Shown in pieces: positions 19,077 to 28,796 of a stretch of DNA of 64,000 bases (the stretch's first letter is position 1; each line of letters starts with the position of its first letter). Source of the stretch: CAWIHS01 sp963836005 (GTDB lineage: Bacteria > Pseudomonadota > Gammaproteobacteria > GRL18); NCBI GenBank assembly GCA_963836005.1, contig CAWIHS010000002.1, positions 434,001 to 498,000 on the forward strand. The letters run 5' to 3'. Below the pieces are notes generated by a model. That model was not told where the DNA came from and ran no database searches. It saw only the letters and a program-made list of their open reading frames with translations. The translations under genes were made by a program, and so were the position numbers.

Positions 19077-19295
19077 CAATCATCTCACAACCTGCCCTGC
19101 TTTTTTGATATTGATTTTTTCGGGGGCTGATCTGGACTATTCTAAGGGTAAGTACTTAGTGTATAGTTTATGCTATGATAAACAATAAGGTTTATAGCTT
19201 TACTGCATGATTTATCTTTTTTACTTATAGCTCAAATCAGTGACCGGATAACCAGCCCGCCAGAAAATGTCCAGTCGATATCAATAGATATAGAG

Positions 19296-21239
19296 ATGAA
19301 GTACAAGCTGATCAAACATCCCTTTGTATTGCCGGTGATCATCTCATTGCTCCTGTATGCTCTGTTTGCCTATTTTATATTTTCCAGAACACCCCTTTTG
19401 ATACAGGAAAAATACATAACCACATCCATAGAAATCCAGAGCCAAATTCGCACCCTGATCACCGAGAAACAGGAAGCTCTAATGCTGGTTGCTTTAGCTG
19501 CAGTTAATGAAAAAAATATCAAACAGGCGCTGTTATACAATGCACCGGAAAATCTTGAACTGGATTCATTGGCCGTGTTATTAAGGGATCATTCGAAACT
19601 TGATCATGCCTGGTTTCAGATCATCAAACCCAATGGTGAAAGTTTTTATCGCAGCTGGACTGAGAAAAAAGCTGATAATGTGCTGCAGGCAAGGCTGGAT
19701 GTCGCACAAATGATATCTGCTCCCAAGGTCATGACATCCATTAGCACCGGTAAATATAATTTAACCTTTAAAGCGATGGTGCCTGTGTATGATCAGGGTG
19801 AATTTATAGCTATTTTTGAGATCATTTCAAATTTTGACTCAATTGCTGAAAAACTAAAACAGCAACATATAGAAACAGTTATTCTGGTGGATAAAAGTTA
19901 CCGCAAGCAGCTGAGCAAAGCCAGTGCAGATCGTTTTGTTAAAGATTATTACATAGCTAATCAAAATATAAACACACAATATCTGAACTTCATGGGTGCC
20001 AACAATCTGCATCAGTTTATACAGCCTGAACAGGATAATCTGATTTTCAAAGCGCAAAATCTCTTTGTCAGCTTTTATCAACTGCCTGATATTTATGCTG
20101 AGCCTATGGGGCATTTCATTCTGTTTAAGCCGCTCGATAGCATTGATTTGAGTGAGATCAGAGATATCAAACAACGTTTGCTGCTGTATCTGGCATTATT
20201 GATCGGCACGCTTCTCTTCAGCTTGCGATATCTTGCCAATAGACGTCTGACTCAGCATATGCATGAAATGAACCTGCAGCTGGAAAAGAAGGTTGCCCAT
20301 AAAACCAGAGAATTACAGCAGCAAAGTCAATTTTTACAGAGCATCATTGATGGAGTCTCGGATACAGTGATGGTTATCAATAGTGATTATAATGTGATCA
20401 TGTTGAATAAACAGGCTAAAACGCTTTACCACGCTGGATTACAGAATAACCCCGAATTAAGAAAATGTTATCAAATGTCTTATGCTTATGATCGCCCCTG
20501 CGCTGAGATGGACCAGGATTGTCCTTATAGCCAGGTCTTTGCTAGCGGAAAGGTCTGCCGAGTCACTCATAGCCATATTGATGCAGCTGGCAATCCTCAG
20601 TTCATTGAGCTAACTGCAACACCACTAAAAGATGCAGCAGGTAATATCACTGCCGTTATTGAATCAGGTCATAATATAACTGCTCATATGATGATCCAGG
20701 ATGAGCTGCTTAAGCAAAAAGATGACCTTGATTTTCAGGCTCACCATGATGTTCTGACACAACTTCCCAACCGTGTCCTGTTCCATGACAGGTTGCGTCA
20801 TGCTATCAAACTGGCCCATCGAAGTGGCAAAAAAATAGCTATTTTATTTATTGATCTCGATAACTTTAAAGTGATCAATGATACTCATGGTCATAGTGCT
20901 GGAGATGAATTGTTACAGCAGCTTGCCAGAAGACTCAAAAACCATGTCCGCGAGGTAGATACTGTTGCGAGGATTGGAGGAGATGAGTTTATCGTTATAC
21001 TAGAATCAATTAATGCAGCGAATGATATAGCTGAATTAGCTAATAAATTACTGGAGATACTCCAGCAGCCATTTCTTTATGCTGCGAAAGAATTGAAGAT
21101 TACCGCAAGTATCGGCGTCAGCTTATACCCGGAACATGGTTCCAGTCCTGATATGTTGATCAGAAATGCTGATTTGGCCATGTACCAGGCGAAAAAACAA
21201 GGCAAGAACAACTTTCAGATTTACTCTTTTATGAATTGA
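19296..21239 (+). CDS. Membrane sensor diguanylate cyclase (PAS-GGDEF)
   Basis: A 647-residue protein predicted to make c-di-GMP. A membrane helix at about residues 12-31 and a second at 293-311 flank a periplasmic sensor region of some 260 residues. A coiled coil follows, then a PAS domain (about 345-470) with the cysteine pattern CYQ...RPCAEMDQDCPYSQV...CRVTH, seen in many PAS sensors. The C-terminal cyclase domain (485-645) carries the intact active site RIGGDEF and NDTHGHSAGDELL. I do not see an RxxD inhibitory site directly before GGDEF. No EAL domain. The signal sensed is unknown. Confidence 0.88.
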   Translation: MKYKLIKHPFVLPVIISLLLYALFAYFIFSRTPLLIQEKYITTSIEIQSQIRTLITEKQEALMLVALAAVNEKNIKQALLYNAPENLELDSLAVLLRDHSKLDHAWFQIIKPNGESFYRSWTEKKADNVLQARLDVAQMISAPKVMTSISTGKYNLTFKAMVPVYDQGEFIAIFEIISNFDSIAEKLKQQHIETVILVDKSYRKQLSKASADRFVKDYYIANQNINTQYLNFMGANNLHQFIQPEQDNLIFKAQNLFVSFYQLPDIYAEPMGHFILFKPLDSIDLSEIRDIKQRLLLYLALLIGTLLFSLRYLANRRLTQHMHEMNLQLEKKVAHKTRELQQQSQFLQSIIDGVSDTVMVINSDYNVIMLNKQAKTLYHAGLQNNPELRKCYQMSYAYDRPCAEMDQDCPYSQVFASGKVCRVTHSHIDAAGNPQFIELTATPLKDAAGNITAVIESGHNITAHMMIQDELLKQKDDLDFQAHHDVLTQLPNRVLFHDRLRHAIKLAHRSGKKIAILFIDLDNFKVINDTHGHSAGDELLQQLARRLKNHVREVDTVARIGGDEFIVILESINAANDIAELANKLLEILQQPFLYAAKELKITASIGVSLYPEHGSSPDMLIRNADLAMYQAKKQGKNNFQIYSFMN

Positions 21240-21310
21240 AAGCCTGCTACTGAATCATTATGCGCATTATTTTAGAATGCATGTCAACAAACTAAAGATA
21301 TTTAAATATT

Positions 21311-22759
21311 ATGAGTAATACAGCCCCTCGCAAAACCAAAATAATAGCCACCATTGGACCCGCCAGTGATGCTCCTGAAACTATCCGAGAGATGATCCTG
21401 GCCGGTATGAACGTGGCCCGGATAAATATGTCTTTCGGGGTGGATGAAGTGCAGCAGCAGCGACTTGATACGATTCGAAAAGTTGCTCGTGAAAGCGGCT
21501 ATCCTGTGGCTTTGATGGCAGATACCAAAGGTCTTGAGATACGTACTGGCAAGCTGGAAAGTGAACTGCTGGAAGTGACATCAGGTGAAATTTTTATTCT
21601 TTACACCTATCAGCGAATGGGTGATAAAAATGGTGTTTCTGTTAATTATGCCAATTTACACAACGAGGTGAAGCCAGGAACCCCCATTATGCTTAACGAC
21701 GGAGCAATAGAACTGGAAGTAGAATCGATTAACACCGAACATGGCGGAGAAGTTCATTGCCGCGTTATCCATGGCGGGGTATTAAGAGAGCATAAAAGTG
21801 TTAATTTGCCTGAAACACAGTTGAGCATGACCTCGGTTAGCCAGGAAGATCAGCAGGGGATATTGCAGGAATTGAGTTTTGCGGCAGAAAACAAGGTTGA
21901 ATATATTGCCGCATCGTTTGTGCAGACCGCCGAAGATGTCATTAAACTACGCGGTATTCTGCAAGATAAAGGGGTCAATATCCCGATTATTGCCAAAATT
22001 GAAAATAAGGCGGGAATAGATAATTTGAGTTCCATTGTAGCGGTAGCCGACGGCACTATGGTTGCGCGGGGGGATCTGGGTGTCGAATTACCTCTGGAGG
22101 ATGTTCCGGGATTGCAGAAAAAAATCATTCAGGCGACTGTTACCAATGGTAAACCGGTGATCACTGCTACCGAAATGCTGGCATCTATGGAATCAAATCC
22201 CAAGCCGACACGGGCTGAAGCAAGTGATGTGGTCAATGCAATTCTTGATGGTACTTCAGCCATTATGCTGTCTGGGGAAACAGCCATGGGAAAATATCCA
22301 GTCGAAGCAGTGCGTATGATGGCTACATTGGCTATAAGAGCAGAAGCCTCATTGGCGGAATTTGGTTATTTACAGCAAATCAGGCCTAATCCGACTAATG
22401 TAGTAACAGAAGCCGTCAGTCAGGCGGCGATTACTATGGCTAATCATTTAAAGGCAGCTGCAATTATCAGTTTGACTGAGTCTGGTTTTACCTCCAGGCA
22501 GATCTCAAAATACCGCCCGGAATGTATGATCCTCGCTGTAACCTGTTCAGAACAGGTGGATTTGCGCTCAGCCATGAACTGGGGGGTCATGTCGATCCTC
22601 TACAAGGAAGGCGGGACTAATGATGAAAAACTGCAATATGCACTGCACATGGGTCAGCAGAGAGGTTATTTTAAATCTCAGGATATTCTGGTGGTGACTA
22701 CGGGACCCAACCAGGAGGCAGGCGGTACTAATATGGTTCGAGTCATAACCGTGCCATAG
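21311..22759 (+). CDS. pyk: Pyruvate kinase with unusual active-site residues
   Basis: Phosphoenolpyruvate plus ADP to pyruvate plus ATP. The 482-residue protein has the family fold: KTKIIATIGPAS start, ADTKG, the catalytic lysine region IIAKIENKAGIDNL, MVARGDLGVELP and KPVITATEMLASM, ending in the C-terminal regulatory-type domain. Two normally conserved places differ. The NFSHG motif reads NMSFG (Asn39, Ser41 kept; the His that contacts nucleotide is Phe42), and DTKGPEIR reads DTKGLEIR (Pro to Leu75). The potassium and magnesium ligands appear kept. It is likely active but possibly altered in nucleotide use. The gene faces topB with a 10-bp gap. Confidence 0.88.
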   Translation: MSNTAPRKTKIIATIGPASDAPETIREMILAGMNVARINMSFGVDEVQQQRLDTIRKVARESGYPVALMADTKGLEIRTGKLESELLEVTSGEIFILYTYQRMGDKNGVSVNYANLHNEVKPGTPIMLNDGAIELEVESINTEHGGEVHCRVIHGGVLREHKSVNLPETQLSMTSVSQEDQQGILQELSFAAENKVEYIAASFVQTAEDVIKLRGILQDKGVNIPIIAKIENKAGIDNLSSIVAVADGTMVARGDLGVELPLEDVPGLQKKIIQATVTNGKPVITATEMLASMESNPKPTRAEASDVVNAILDGTSAIMLSGETAMGKYPVEAVRMMATLAIRAEASLAEFGYLQQIRPNPTNVVTEAVSQAAITMANHLKAAAIISLTESGFTSRQISKYRPECMILAVTCSEQVDLRSAMNWGVMSILYKEGGTNDEKLQYALHMGQQRGYFKSQDILVVTTGPNQEAGGTNMVRVITVP

Positions 22760-22769
22760 GAACAAATGA

Positions 22770-24881
22770 TCAGTCCTCAGGCCAGTGATAAAAGCGGCAT
22801 GCAGGGAAATGACTGCAGCCAATGTAATTCTGGCCGACTCTTTGTCCTTTGACCGCTGTGCGCATTTCCAGGGGCTGCCCGCAGGCTGGACAGGGTTGAC
22901 TGAGCTGATAGTCTTTGCTGGTACTGGTTGTTGATGGCCCGGGTAAATTTTCTGACTGATGTAAAATAGCTTTTACCAGACTGATCTGTTGTTGTAAAAA
23001 GCTGTCGATATCCCGGGTTTTACCGGATGCAATATCATCGAGCTGCTGTTCCCATTGAGCCGTTAAAACAGGATCTTTAATACTGTCCGGCAATCTATCT
23101 ATAAGTTGACAGCCCAGTGGTGTTGCTTTAATCAGTTTTTTTTCTTTTTTGATAAATTCACGCTGGAAAAGTGTCTGGATAATATTAGCGCGAGTTGCCT
23201 GAGTACCCAGCCCTGCTGTTTCGCGTAAAATTTTTCGTAACACTTTGTCATTGACTTGTAAGCCAATGGATTCCATGGCTCTGATCAAGGTTCCTTCGGT
23301 GAAGTATCGTGGAGGGTTGGTCTGTTTCTGCCGGGTTTCAAGCTGTTTACAGGGCAGTGAATCACCCCGATTGACTGCGGGTAACTCGGTTTCTGCATGA
23401 GAGCTTGTTGCAGAGCGGGTGCTTACTAGCGAGGCAGAACCCTGTTCCTTATCTGGCGGCTGCCTGATTTCGGACGCTGATAATACAGCAGTATCATTAA
23501 TAACTGTTTTCCAGCCATTAACGCGCTTAATACGACCGCTGGCTTTGAATTTGTCCTGCCCTATGGTGACGACAATGATACTTTGATCATATTCATAATC
23601 GGGATAAAATTGAGCGATATAGCGTCGTTTAACGATATCATAGAGATGTTTTTCTTTAGTGTTCAGTTTCTCCAGGCTGGAATGTGCCTGGGTGGGGATG
23701 ATGGCATGATGGGCAGTTATTTTACAGTCATTCCAGACACGTGAACGCTGCTGCGGATGACACTGTGATATCAGTTCAGCCATTTGAGGGTCATTCTTCG
23801 AGATGGCCTGCAGGATCAGCGATGCATCCTTATGTTGACTGAGGGGTAAATATTCACAATCACTGCGTGGATAAGTGATGAGTTTGTGGGTTTCATACAG
23901 TGATTGTGCTGCTGTGAGTACGTCCTGGGCGCCAAATCCCCAGCGTCGCGAAGCTTCCTGCTGTAAAGCGGATAAATTAAATAATAAGGGCGGCGGCTGC
24001 CGTTTTCTCTCAGTTTTAGCTTCGCTGACCCGCCCGTTTTTATTTCGACAGCGATCAATAACACTCTGAGCCTGTTGTTTGTTTATGCAATGTTTATGTG
24101 CATCAGCAATGGACTGCGGCACCTGCCAAAGTGTCTCCAGTAAATGTTGTTCTGGTTCATGTGGGGGTGTTTTATTTGCTGAATCATGGGGGATAACAGT
24201 TAAAAACCAGGCACGCACTTCGTAATAAGCCTGAGGCACAAAATGTTCAATTTCGCGATCCCGTTTGACCACCAGCGACAGAGTCGGAGTTTGTACCCGG
24301 CCAACTGAGCGTAGCTGTCGATCATTGGCCTTGAGGGTGAAGGCTCGGGTCAAATTCATGCCTATTAGCCAGTCTGCACGACCGCGTGCCAGACCGGAAA
24401 AATAAAGAGGCTTGGTCTCCTGACTATCGCGCTGAGTCTTTAACGCCCGCTGGATGCTGACAGGGTCTAGTGCAGACAACCATAAGCGTGAGGTTTGACC
24501 TTTAAAGCCAAAATGTTTCAGTACTTCACGGGCAATGGTTTCCCCTTCACGATCTGCATCGGTAGCAATGATAACTCGATGGGCTTTTTTTAATAATCGT
24601 CCAATAATGGTCAATTGTTTTCTGGTGGATTTTTTGGCCCGCATTTGCCATTGGCCTGGAACGATAGGCAAGTCTGCAAGTGACCAGCGTTTGTATTTTG
24701 CGTCATAGGCATCCGGATTTGCCATTTCCAGCAGATGGCCTATACACCAGGTGACAATAATGCCCTTTCCCTGTAAGTAGCCTTCCTGTCTTTGTCTGAC
24801 GCCCAGCACTCTGGCAATATCACGTCCCTGAGATGGTTTTTCACAGAGGTAGATGTCATAGGTGCTGGGAGACGGGTTCAA
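22770..24881 (-). CDS. topB: DNA topoisomerase III
   Basis: Type IA topoisomerase acting on single-stranded DNA, for example in decatenation and recombination intermediates. The 703-residue protein begins with the Toprim domain (IYLCEKPSQGRDIA; ATDADREGETIA) and contains the catalytic tyrosine in ITYPRSDCEYLPL. The C-terminus has a zinc-binding tail with CPACGQPLE and C...C (NYIGCSHFPACRF), as in TopB. A variable insert near residues 450-510 is rich in Ser and Thr. It converges on the pyruvate kinase gene, 10 bp away, so their transcripts must overlap or terminate within coding sequence. Confidence 0.93.
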   Translation of the reverse strand: MNPSPSTYDIYLCEKPSQGRDIARVLGVRQRQEGYLQGKGIIVTWCIGHLLEMANPDAYDAKYKRWSLADLPIVPGQWQMRAKKSTRKQLTIIGRLLKKAHRVIIATDADREGETIAREVLKHFGFKGQTSRLWLSALDPVSIQRALKTQRDSQETKPLYFSGLARGRADWLIGMNLTRAFTLKANDRQLRSVGRVQTPTLSLVVKRDREIEHFVPQAYYEVRAWFLTVIPHDSANKTPPHEPEQHLLETLWQVPQSIADAHKHCINKQQAQSVIDRCRNKNGRVSEAKTERKRQPPPLLFNLSALQQEASRRWGFGAQDVLTAAQSLYETHKLITYPRSDCEYLPLSQHKDASLILQAISKNDPQMAELISQCHPQQRSRVWNDCKITAHHAIIPTQAHSSLEKLNTKEKHLYDIVKRRYIAQFYPDYEYDQSIIVVTIGQDKFKASGRIKRVNGWKTVINDTAVLSASEIRQPPDKEQGSASLVSTRSATSSHAETELPAVNRGDSLPCKQLETRQKQTNPPRYFTEGTLIRAMESIGLQVNDKVLRKILRETAGLGTQATRANIIQTLFQREFIKKEKKLIKATPLGCQLIDRLPDSIKDPVLTAQWEQQLDDIASGKTRDIDSFLQQQISLVKAILHQSENLPGPSTTSTSKDYQLSQPCPACGQPLEMRTAVKGQRVGQNYIGCSHFPACRFYHWPED

Positions 24882-25058
24882 TATTTAAATTCTTCGATGA
24901 GTGGATAACCAGGAGTCTGCTAATATAATTTGTGAGCTGAATATATTCATTTAAAGATTTGTTGCATTAGTTATGATTATAGCACGATAATCAAATATTC
25001 CAGCGTCGTATGTTTGATTTTTTGCCTGCGATTCTCTGTTATAGTATAAGTTTAAGCA

Positions 25059-25832
25059 GTGTTTCGACTTTTGACAGGAGCAATTTGTCTGACTCATTTT
25101 TTTGAACTATTTTTTTTGCCCCCCGGAGTGTTTATTTTTTTTCCGCTACTGACTTTGCTGCTGGTAAAAAATATTAAAATACTCAAACGCTTATTGTTAG
25201 TGCAATTATTGTTGTTCTATCTATCAAGTTTACCGGTCAGCTCTTATTACCTGTTTCGTTATCTGGAAACGACCCCTGCATTGGCAGCAGAACAGATAAA
25301 CAATACCCCGGCGGAACTGATTGTTGTACTGGCTGGAGGTATCAAGGCATATAAAAAAGAATACCATGGCGCAGATATTAGCGGTTTTACTGTTCCGCGT
25401 TTGCGCTATGCGGCCTATCTTCAAAAAAGAACTGGACTGCCCATCATGGCGGCGGGAGGCATTAACAAAGGAGGAATAACCGAAGCAGAATTAATGCGCC
25501 AGGTGCTGCGCGAAGAATATGCAGTGAAAGCAAGGATCTATATTGAAACAGTGAGTCAGAATACCTTTGAAAATGCAATTGGGGTGAAGCAGCTATTAAA
25601 AGCACAGGGTATTAAAGAGATCCTCTTAGTCACCAGTGCTTTTCATATGCCCAGGGCATTAGCTGTGTTTGAGGGAGCCGATATTGACGTGATACCTGCT
25701 CCCACTGATTTTATGCATAACTGCATGGGTTATGACTTTAGCGATTTCCTGCCTGCTAGTCGGTCTCTGAGGGAAACTTTTCTCGCTTTGCATGAGATAA
25801 TAGGCTCATTCTGGTATCGATTAAAAGTATAG
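25059..25832 (+). CDS. YdcF/ElyC-type DUF218 membrane protein
   Basis: A 257-residue protein with two N-terminal hydrophobic segments (about residues 8-30 and 43-66) and a DUF218 domain. The domain shows VVLAGGIKAY, RLRYAAYLQKRTGLPIMAAGG, a conserved ENA (TFENAIGVKQLL) and VTSAFHMPRALAVFEG. E. coli relatives ElyC and SanA act in envelope integrity; the exact reaction is not established. The frame has a stop two codons before the GTG used, so this GTG, or a slightly later codon, is the start. Its last 70 bp face PPK2. Confidence 0.82.
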   Translation: MFRLLTGAICLTHFFELFFLPPGVFIFFPLLTLLLVKNIKILKRLLLVQLLLFYLSSLPVSSYYLFRYLETTPALAAEQINNTPAELIVVLAGGIKAYKKEYHGADISGFTVPRLRYAAYLQKRTGLPIMAAGGINKGGITEAELMRQVLREEYAVKARIYIETVSQNTFENAIGVKQLLKAQGIKEILLVTSAFHMPRALAVFEGADIDVIPAPTDFMHNCMGYDFSDFLPASRSLRETFLALHEIIGSFWYRLKV

Positions 25833-25901
25833 CTGCATCGCCGTTGCAATCTAGACCTGATATTCGGGAATGGGCTCATGCAAGAATATTAAAGCCTGAA
25901 A

Positions 25902-26752
25902 TCAGGGATAGATTTCCGGTATAAAGGTTTGATCATTAATAGGCGGTCTGATATAACCCCTGGGTTCCGTGCGTTCGGGTAAGACGATTTTTTCCTTGGT
26001 TAAATCTTCATAAGGTATCATGCTCAACAGGTGCGATATACAATTCAGACGGGCATGTTTTTTTACATCAGAGTTAACCACAAACCAGGGCGCCTGTTTG
26101 ATATCGGTGTAAGCAAACATTACATCCTTGGCTTTTGAATAATCTTCCCATAAGGTTCGTGACTTGAGATCCATGGGACTGAGTTTCCAGTGTTTGAGTG
26201 GATCAATTAATCGGCTTTGAAAACGCCGTTCCTGTTCTTCATCGGATACGGAAAACCAGTACTTAATCAAAATAATGCCGGAGCGGACCAGCATGCGCTC
26301 AAATTCAGGGCAGGAACGGAGAAATTCTTGATATTCCTCATCGGTACAGAAGTTCATGACTCTTTCTACACCTGCACGGTTGTACCAGCTGCGATCAAAA
26401 AGAACGATTTCACCGGCTGCAGGCAGCATTTCAACATAACGCTGAAAGTACCACTGGGTTGTTTCACGTTCAGTAGGTGCGGGCAGTGCAGCAATGCGGC
26501 AGACTCGGGGATTGAGATGCTGGGTAATACGTTTGATGACACCTCCCTTGCCTGCTGCATCACGACCTTCGAAAAGTACTACGACCTTGAGGCCTTCCTG
26601 CTGGACCCAGCCCTGCAGTTTGACGAGTTCGTGCTGCAGTTTGAGTAATTCCTTTTCATAAGTTTGATTTTTGATTTTTTTGATCTTTTTTACCTCTTTA
26701 ATCTCTTTTGCCTCTTTTACTTTTTTTATCTCTTTGCTTTTTTTTTGTGCAT
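25902..26752 (-). CDS. ppk2: Polyphosphate kinase 2, start disrupted at an A9 run
   Basis: PPK2 transfers phosphate between polyphosphate and nucleotides. Conserved parts are Walker A FEGRDAAGKGG, LPAPTERETTQWYFQRY, the lid/Walker B region VLFDRSWYNRAGVERVM, and the C-terminal WFVVNSDVKKHARLN. The conserved frame is open up to a TGA at 26784-26786, yet has no ATG, GTG or TTG until an internal Met at 26429, which would remove Walker A. An ATG at 26752, after GGTGA, starts a frame that enters a run of nine A (26746-26738) and then stops; with ten A it would read straight into PPK2 as a 283-residue protein. I therefore annotate from 26752 with a frameshift: slippage, error or mutation. The N-terminus is very rich in Lys and Glu. 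Confidence 0.85.
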
Positions 26753-26870
26753 GTTGTTCACCGAATAGAAGTTGCAGTTGGTTTCAGCCGTTGAAAAACT
26801 GTTGTTTAACTATAGATAAGTTAAGGATATAAATAAAGCCTGAATAAGAGTTTAATTAACAAAGAATGCA

Positions 26871-27596
26871 TTATTTTAAAAAATAATTCATCGTGAATTG
26901 TATTTTTATTGGCAGTGTAAGTTCACCAGGTGGTCTGGGCATGGGTAATGCGCCATCAATAGCCTGTCGGGAAGCTTTTTTCAACATGCTGCGTTTGCCA
27001 TTGATCTGCAGGTGCTTGATGCTGCCGTCAGCGAATAGCGTAAATGAAATCTGGATCTTACCTTCAATTTTCCGACGGCGGGCGGCTTTGGGGTAGATTT
27101 TATGTACTTCTATATGGCGTAACAAGAGTGCCTGATAGGTTTGTCTGGTTTGGCTGAGTAATTCAGGATCAGGCTTCTTTGCAATGCTGCTGCTCAATGC
27201 CTGGCGGGGCTGCATGCTAACCGGCTGTTGTGACTGAAGATTTGTGCTGGGCTTGGGCAAGGATTCAGGTTTTGGCCTGGGTTTAGGCTTAGGCTTTGCT
27301 ATGGGCTTAGGTTTCGTTATCGGCTTAGCTTCAGGCTTTGGCTCGGGTTTGGGCTTAATTATGACTTCAGGCTGGGGCTTAAATTCAGGTTCAGGTTCAT
27401 TTCGGGGTTCTGTTTCTGGTTGTTCCTGTTCAATCTCTGGAGTATAGCTGCTAAAGCGAATATGAATGATGTGCTGTGCTGCGCTATCAGCGGGGGCTGA
27501 AATAATGGGTTCGTTTTTATAGAGAACAAGCAGGGCATGCAGTGACAGGGAGAAAGTCAGAGCAAAACTCCAGTTTAACCAGTCAATCCGAGACAT
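26871..27596 (-). CDS. tonB: TonB-family energy transducer
   Basis: Periplasm-spanning protein that carries proton-motive energy from ExbB-ExbD to outer-membrane receptors. The 241-residue protein has one N-terminal membrane helix (about residues 8-26), then a long Pro-Lys/Pro-Glu repeat (KPKPEPKPEAKP and similar, about 60-115), then the C-terminal TonB domain (KIYPKAARRRKIEGKIQISFTL, residues 165-241). The ATG shares one base with the exbD stop codon (TAATG), indicating translational coupling. It is the last gene of exbB-exbD-tonB. No TonB-dependent receptor lies nearby, so the substrate is unknown. Confidence 0.92.
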   Translation of the reverse strand: MSRIDWLNWSFALTFSLSLHALLVLYKNEPIISAPADSAAQHIIHIRFSSYTPEIEQEQPETEPRNEPEPEFKPQPEVIIKPKPEPKPEAKPITKPKPIAKPKPKPRPKPESLPKPSTNLQSQQPVSMQPRQALSSSIAKKPDPELLSQTRQTYQALLLRHIEVHKIYPKAARRRKIEGKIQISFTLFADGSIKHLQINGKRSMLKKASRQAIDGALPMPRPPGELTLPIKIQFTMNYFLK

Positions 27597-28009
27597 TATA
27601 AGGCTGGTTTCTCTTCTATGGTAACAATGTCAATACCCTGCGCACCCGCTTTTTTTGCGGCGTCAAAAACATCAATAGCGATACCCAGATCAACCTCTTT
27701 GTCACCACGGATACGCACGACCTTCTCTTCTTGGTTTGTTAACGCCTGATTCAGCATCTCTTCGAGTTGTGCGATATTAACCGTCTGCTTATTGAATATG
27801 AGAGTATTTTGATCACTGATAATGACTTCAAGCTGTTTGAAATTTTCACTCGATTCACCTGTTTCAGCTTCGGGCAGATCCATATTGATAACCTCATCTT
27901 TGACGAAATGCGAAGTCAGCATAAAGAATATCAGGAGTAAAAAAACAATATCAATCAACGGCGTCAGATTGGGTATATAACTGCTGCGGCGTCTGCCCTC
28001 AAATTGCAT
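27596..28009 (-). CDS. exbD: ExbD/TolR-family proton channel subunit
   Basis: Partner of ExbB in the TonB energising complex. The 137-residue protein has a single membrane helix with the key aspartate (NLTPLIDIVFLLLIFFML, Asp20) and a periplasmic domain. It overlaps exbB by 11 bp at its start and tonB by one base at its end, so the three are tightly coupled. ExbD and TolR are alike, but adjacency to a TonB-type protein favours ExbD. Confidence 0.92.
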   Translation of the reverse strand: MQFEGRRRSSYIPNLTPLIDIVFLLLIFFMLTSHFVKDEVINMDLPEAETGESSENFKQLEVIISDQNTLIFNKQTVNIAQLEEMLNQALTNQEEKVVRIRGDKEVDLGIAIDVFDAAKKAGAQGIDIVTIEEKPAL

Positions 28010-28661
28010 GAACTATCCCATCCTGATGGTGAATGCTATCTTTGATGCTATCGTCAGAAAACTGTTGCGGCATATATTGCAGCATCAATGAAGCATAATT
28101 GCGCATACTTTGAGCCCTTTTATCAGCCCTGCCTTCCAGAAGATGCAATAGCAGCAGAACAGGAATAGCAACAGCCAGTCCTGCGCCAGTGGTTAACATT
28201 GCCTCCCAGATACCTCCAGCTAATGCCTGAGCATCGACCTGACCGCCTGCCTGTTCAATCACCATAAATGCCTTGATCATGCCGATAATGGTGCCCAGCA
28301 GTCCCAACAAGGGAGCTGTATTACCCAGAAAGGAAAGCGTTCGAAAGCCTCTTTCCATTTTCACCAGTTCGATGCTGCCAATGCGGGATGCAACCCGGTT
28401 GAGATCCTTGATTCCCGCCTGATGGGCATGATAAATGCCCTGCAGAACGCGTGCTTCTGGACCGCGCATGGAGTCTATAAGCGCTGCAATAGTCTGGGTT
28501 TTGAATCCTTCGTCCATCTTTTTCTCAAGCTTTTTAGGCAGGCGGCGCATAAAAGTAAAATGAATCAGCCGTTCAAAAAGAATAGTCAGGGCAATTACAG
28601 AATAACCGGCTAGAACCCAGACGATAACCCCTCCCTTATCAAAAATATCAATCACACTCAT
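27999..28661 (-). CDS. exbB: MotA/TolQ/ExbB-family proton channel protein
   Basis: Three-helix inner-membrane subunit of the TonB energising complex. The 220-residue protein has hydrophobic segments at about residues 12-32, 112-135 and 155-180, with the signature LGNTAPLLGLLGTIIGMIKAF and WEAMLTTGAGLAVAIPVLL. It opens the exbB-exbD-tonB operon, transcribed leftward. The gene to its right is divergent, so the 28662-28796 interval should hold promoters for both directions, though I cannot assign boxes with confidence. Confidence 0.92.
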   Translation of the reverse strand: MSVIDIFDKGGVIVWVLAGYSVIALTILFERLIHFTFMRRLPKKLEKKMDEGFKTQTIAALIDSMRGPEARVLQGIYHAHQAGIKDLNRVASRIGSIELVKMERGFRTLSFLGNTAPLLGLLGTIIGMIKAFMVIEQAGGQVDAQALAGGIWEAMLTTGAGLAVAIPVLLLLHLLEGRADKRAQSMRNYASLMLQYMPQQFSDDSIKDSIHHQDGIVHAI

Positions 28662-28796
28662 GGCTTTAAAATCTCTTACTGAGTAAAATAAAAGTCATAA
28701 TTGTACCTTAATTCTCAGCAGTGATCCTGATATTGAGCTGAACTAAGTTTGTGCCTTTGCTATACTGATAATACATACCGTTTACTGAGAAAGACT

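Noticed and set aside
26640..26760. Low-complexity T-rich tract as a terminator or satellite
   Set aside because: On the minus strand it is the Lys/Glu-rich N-terminus of PPK2, open in the conserved frame.
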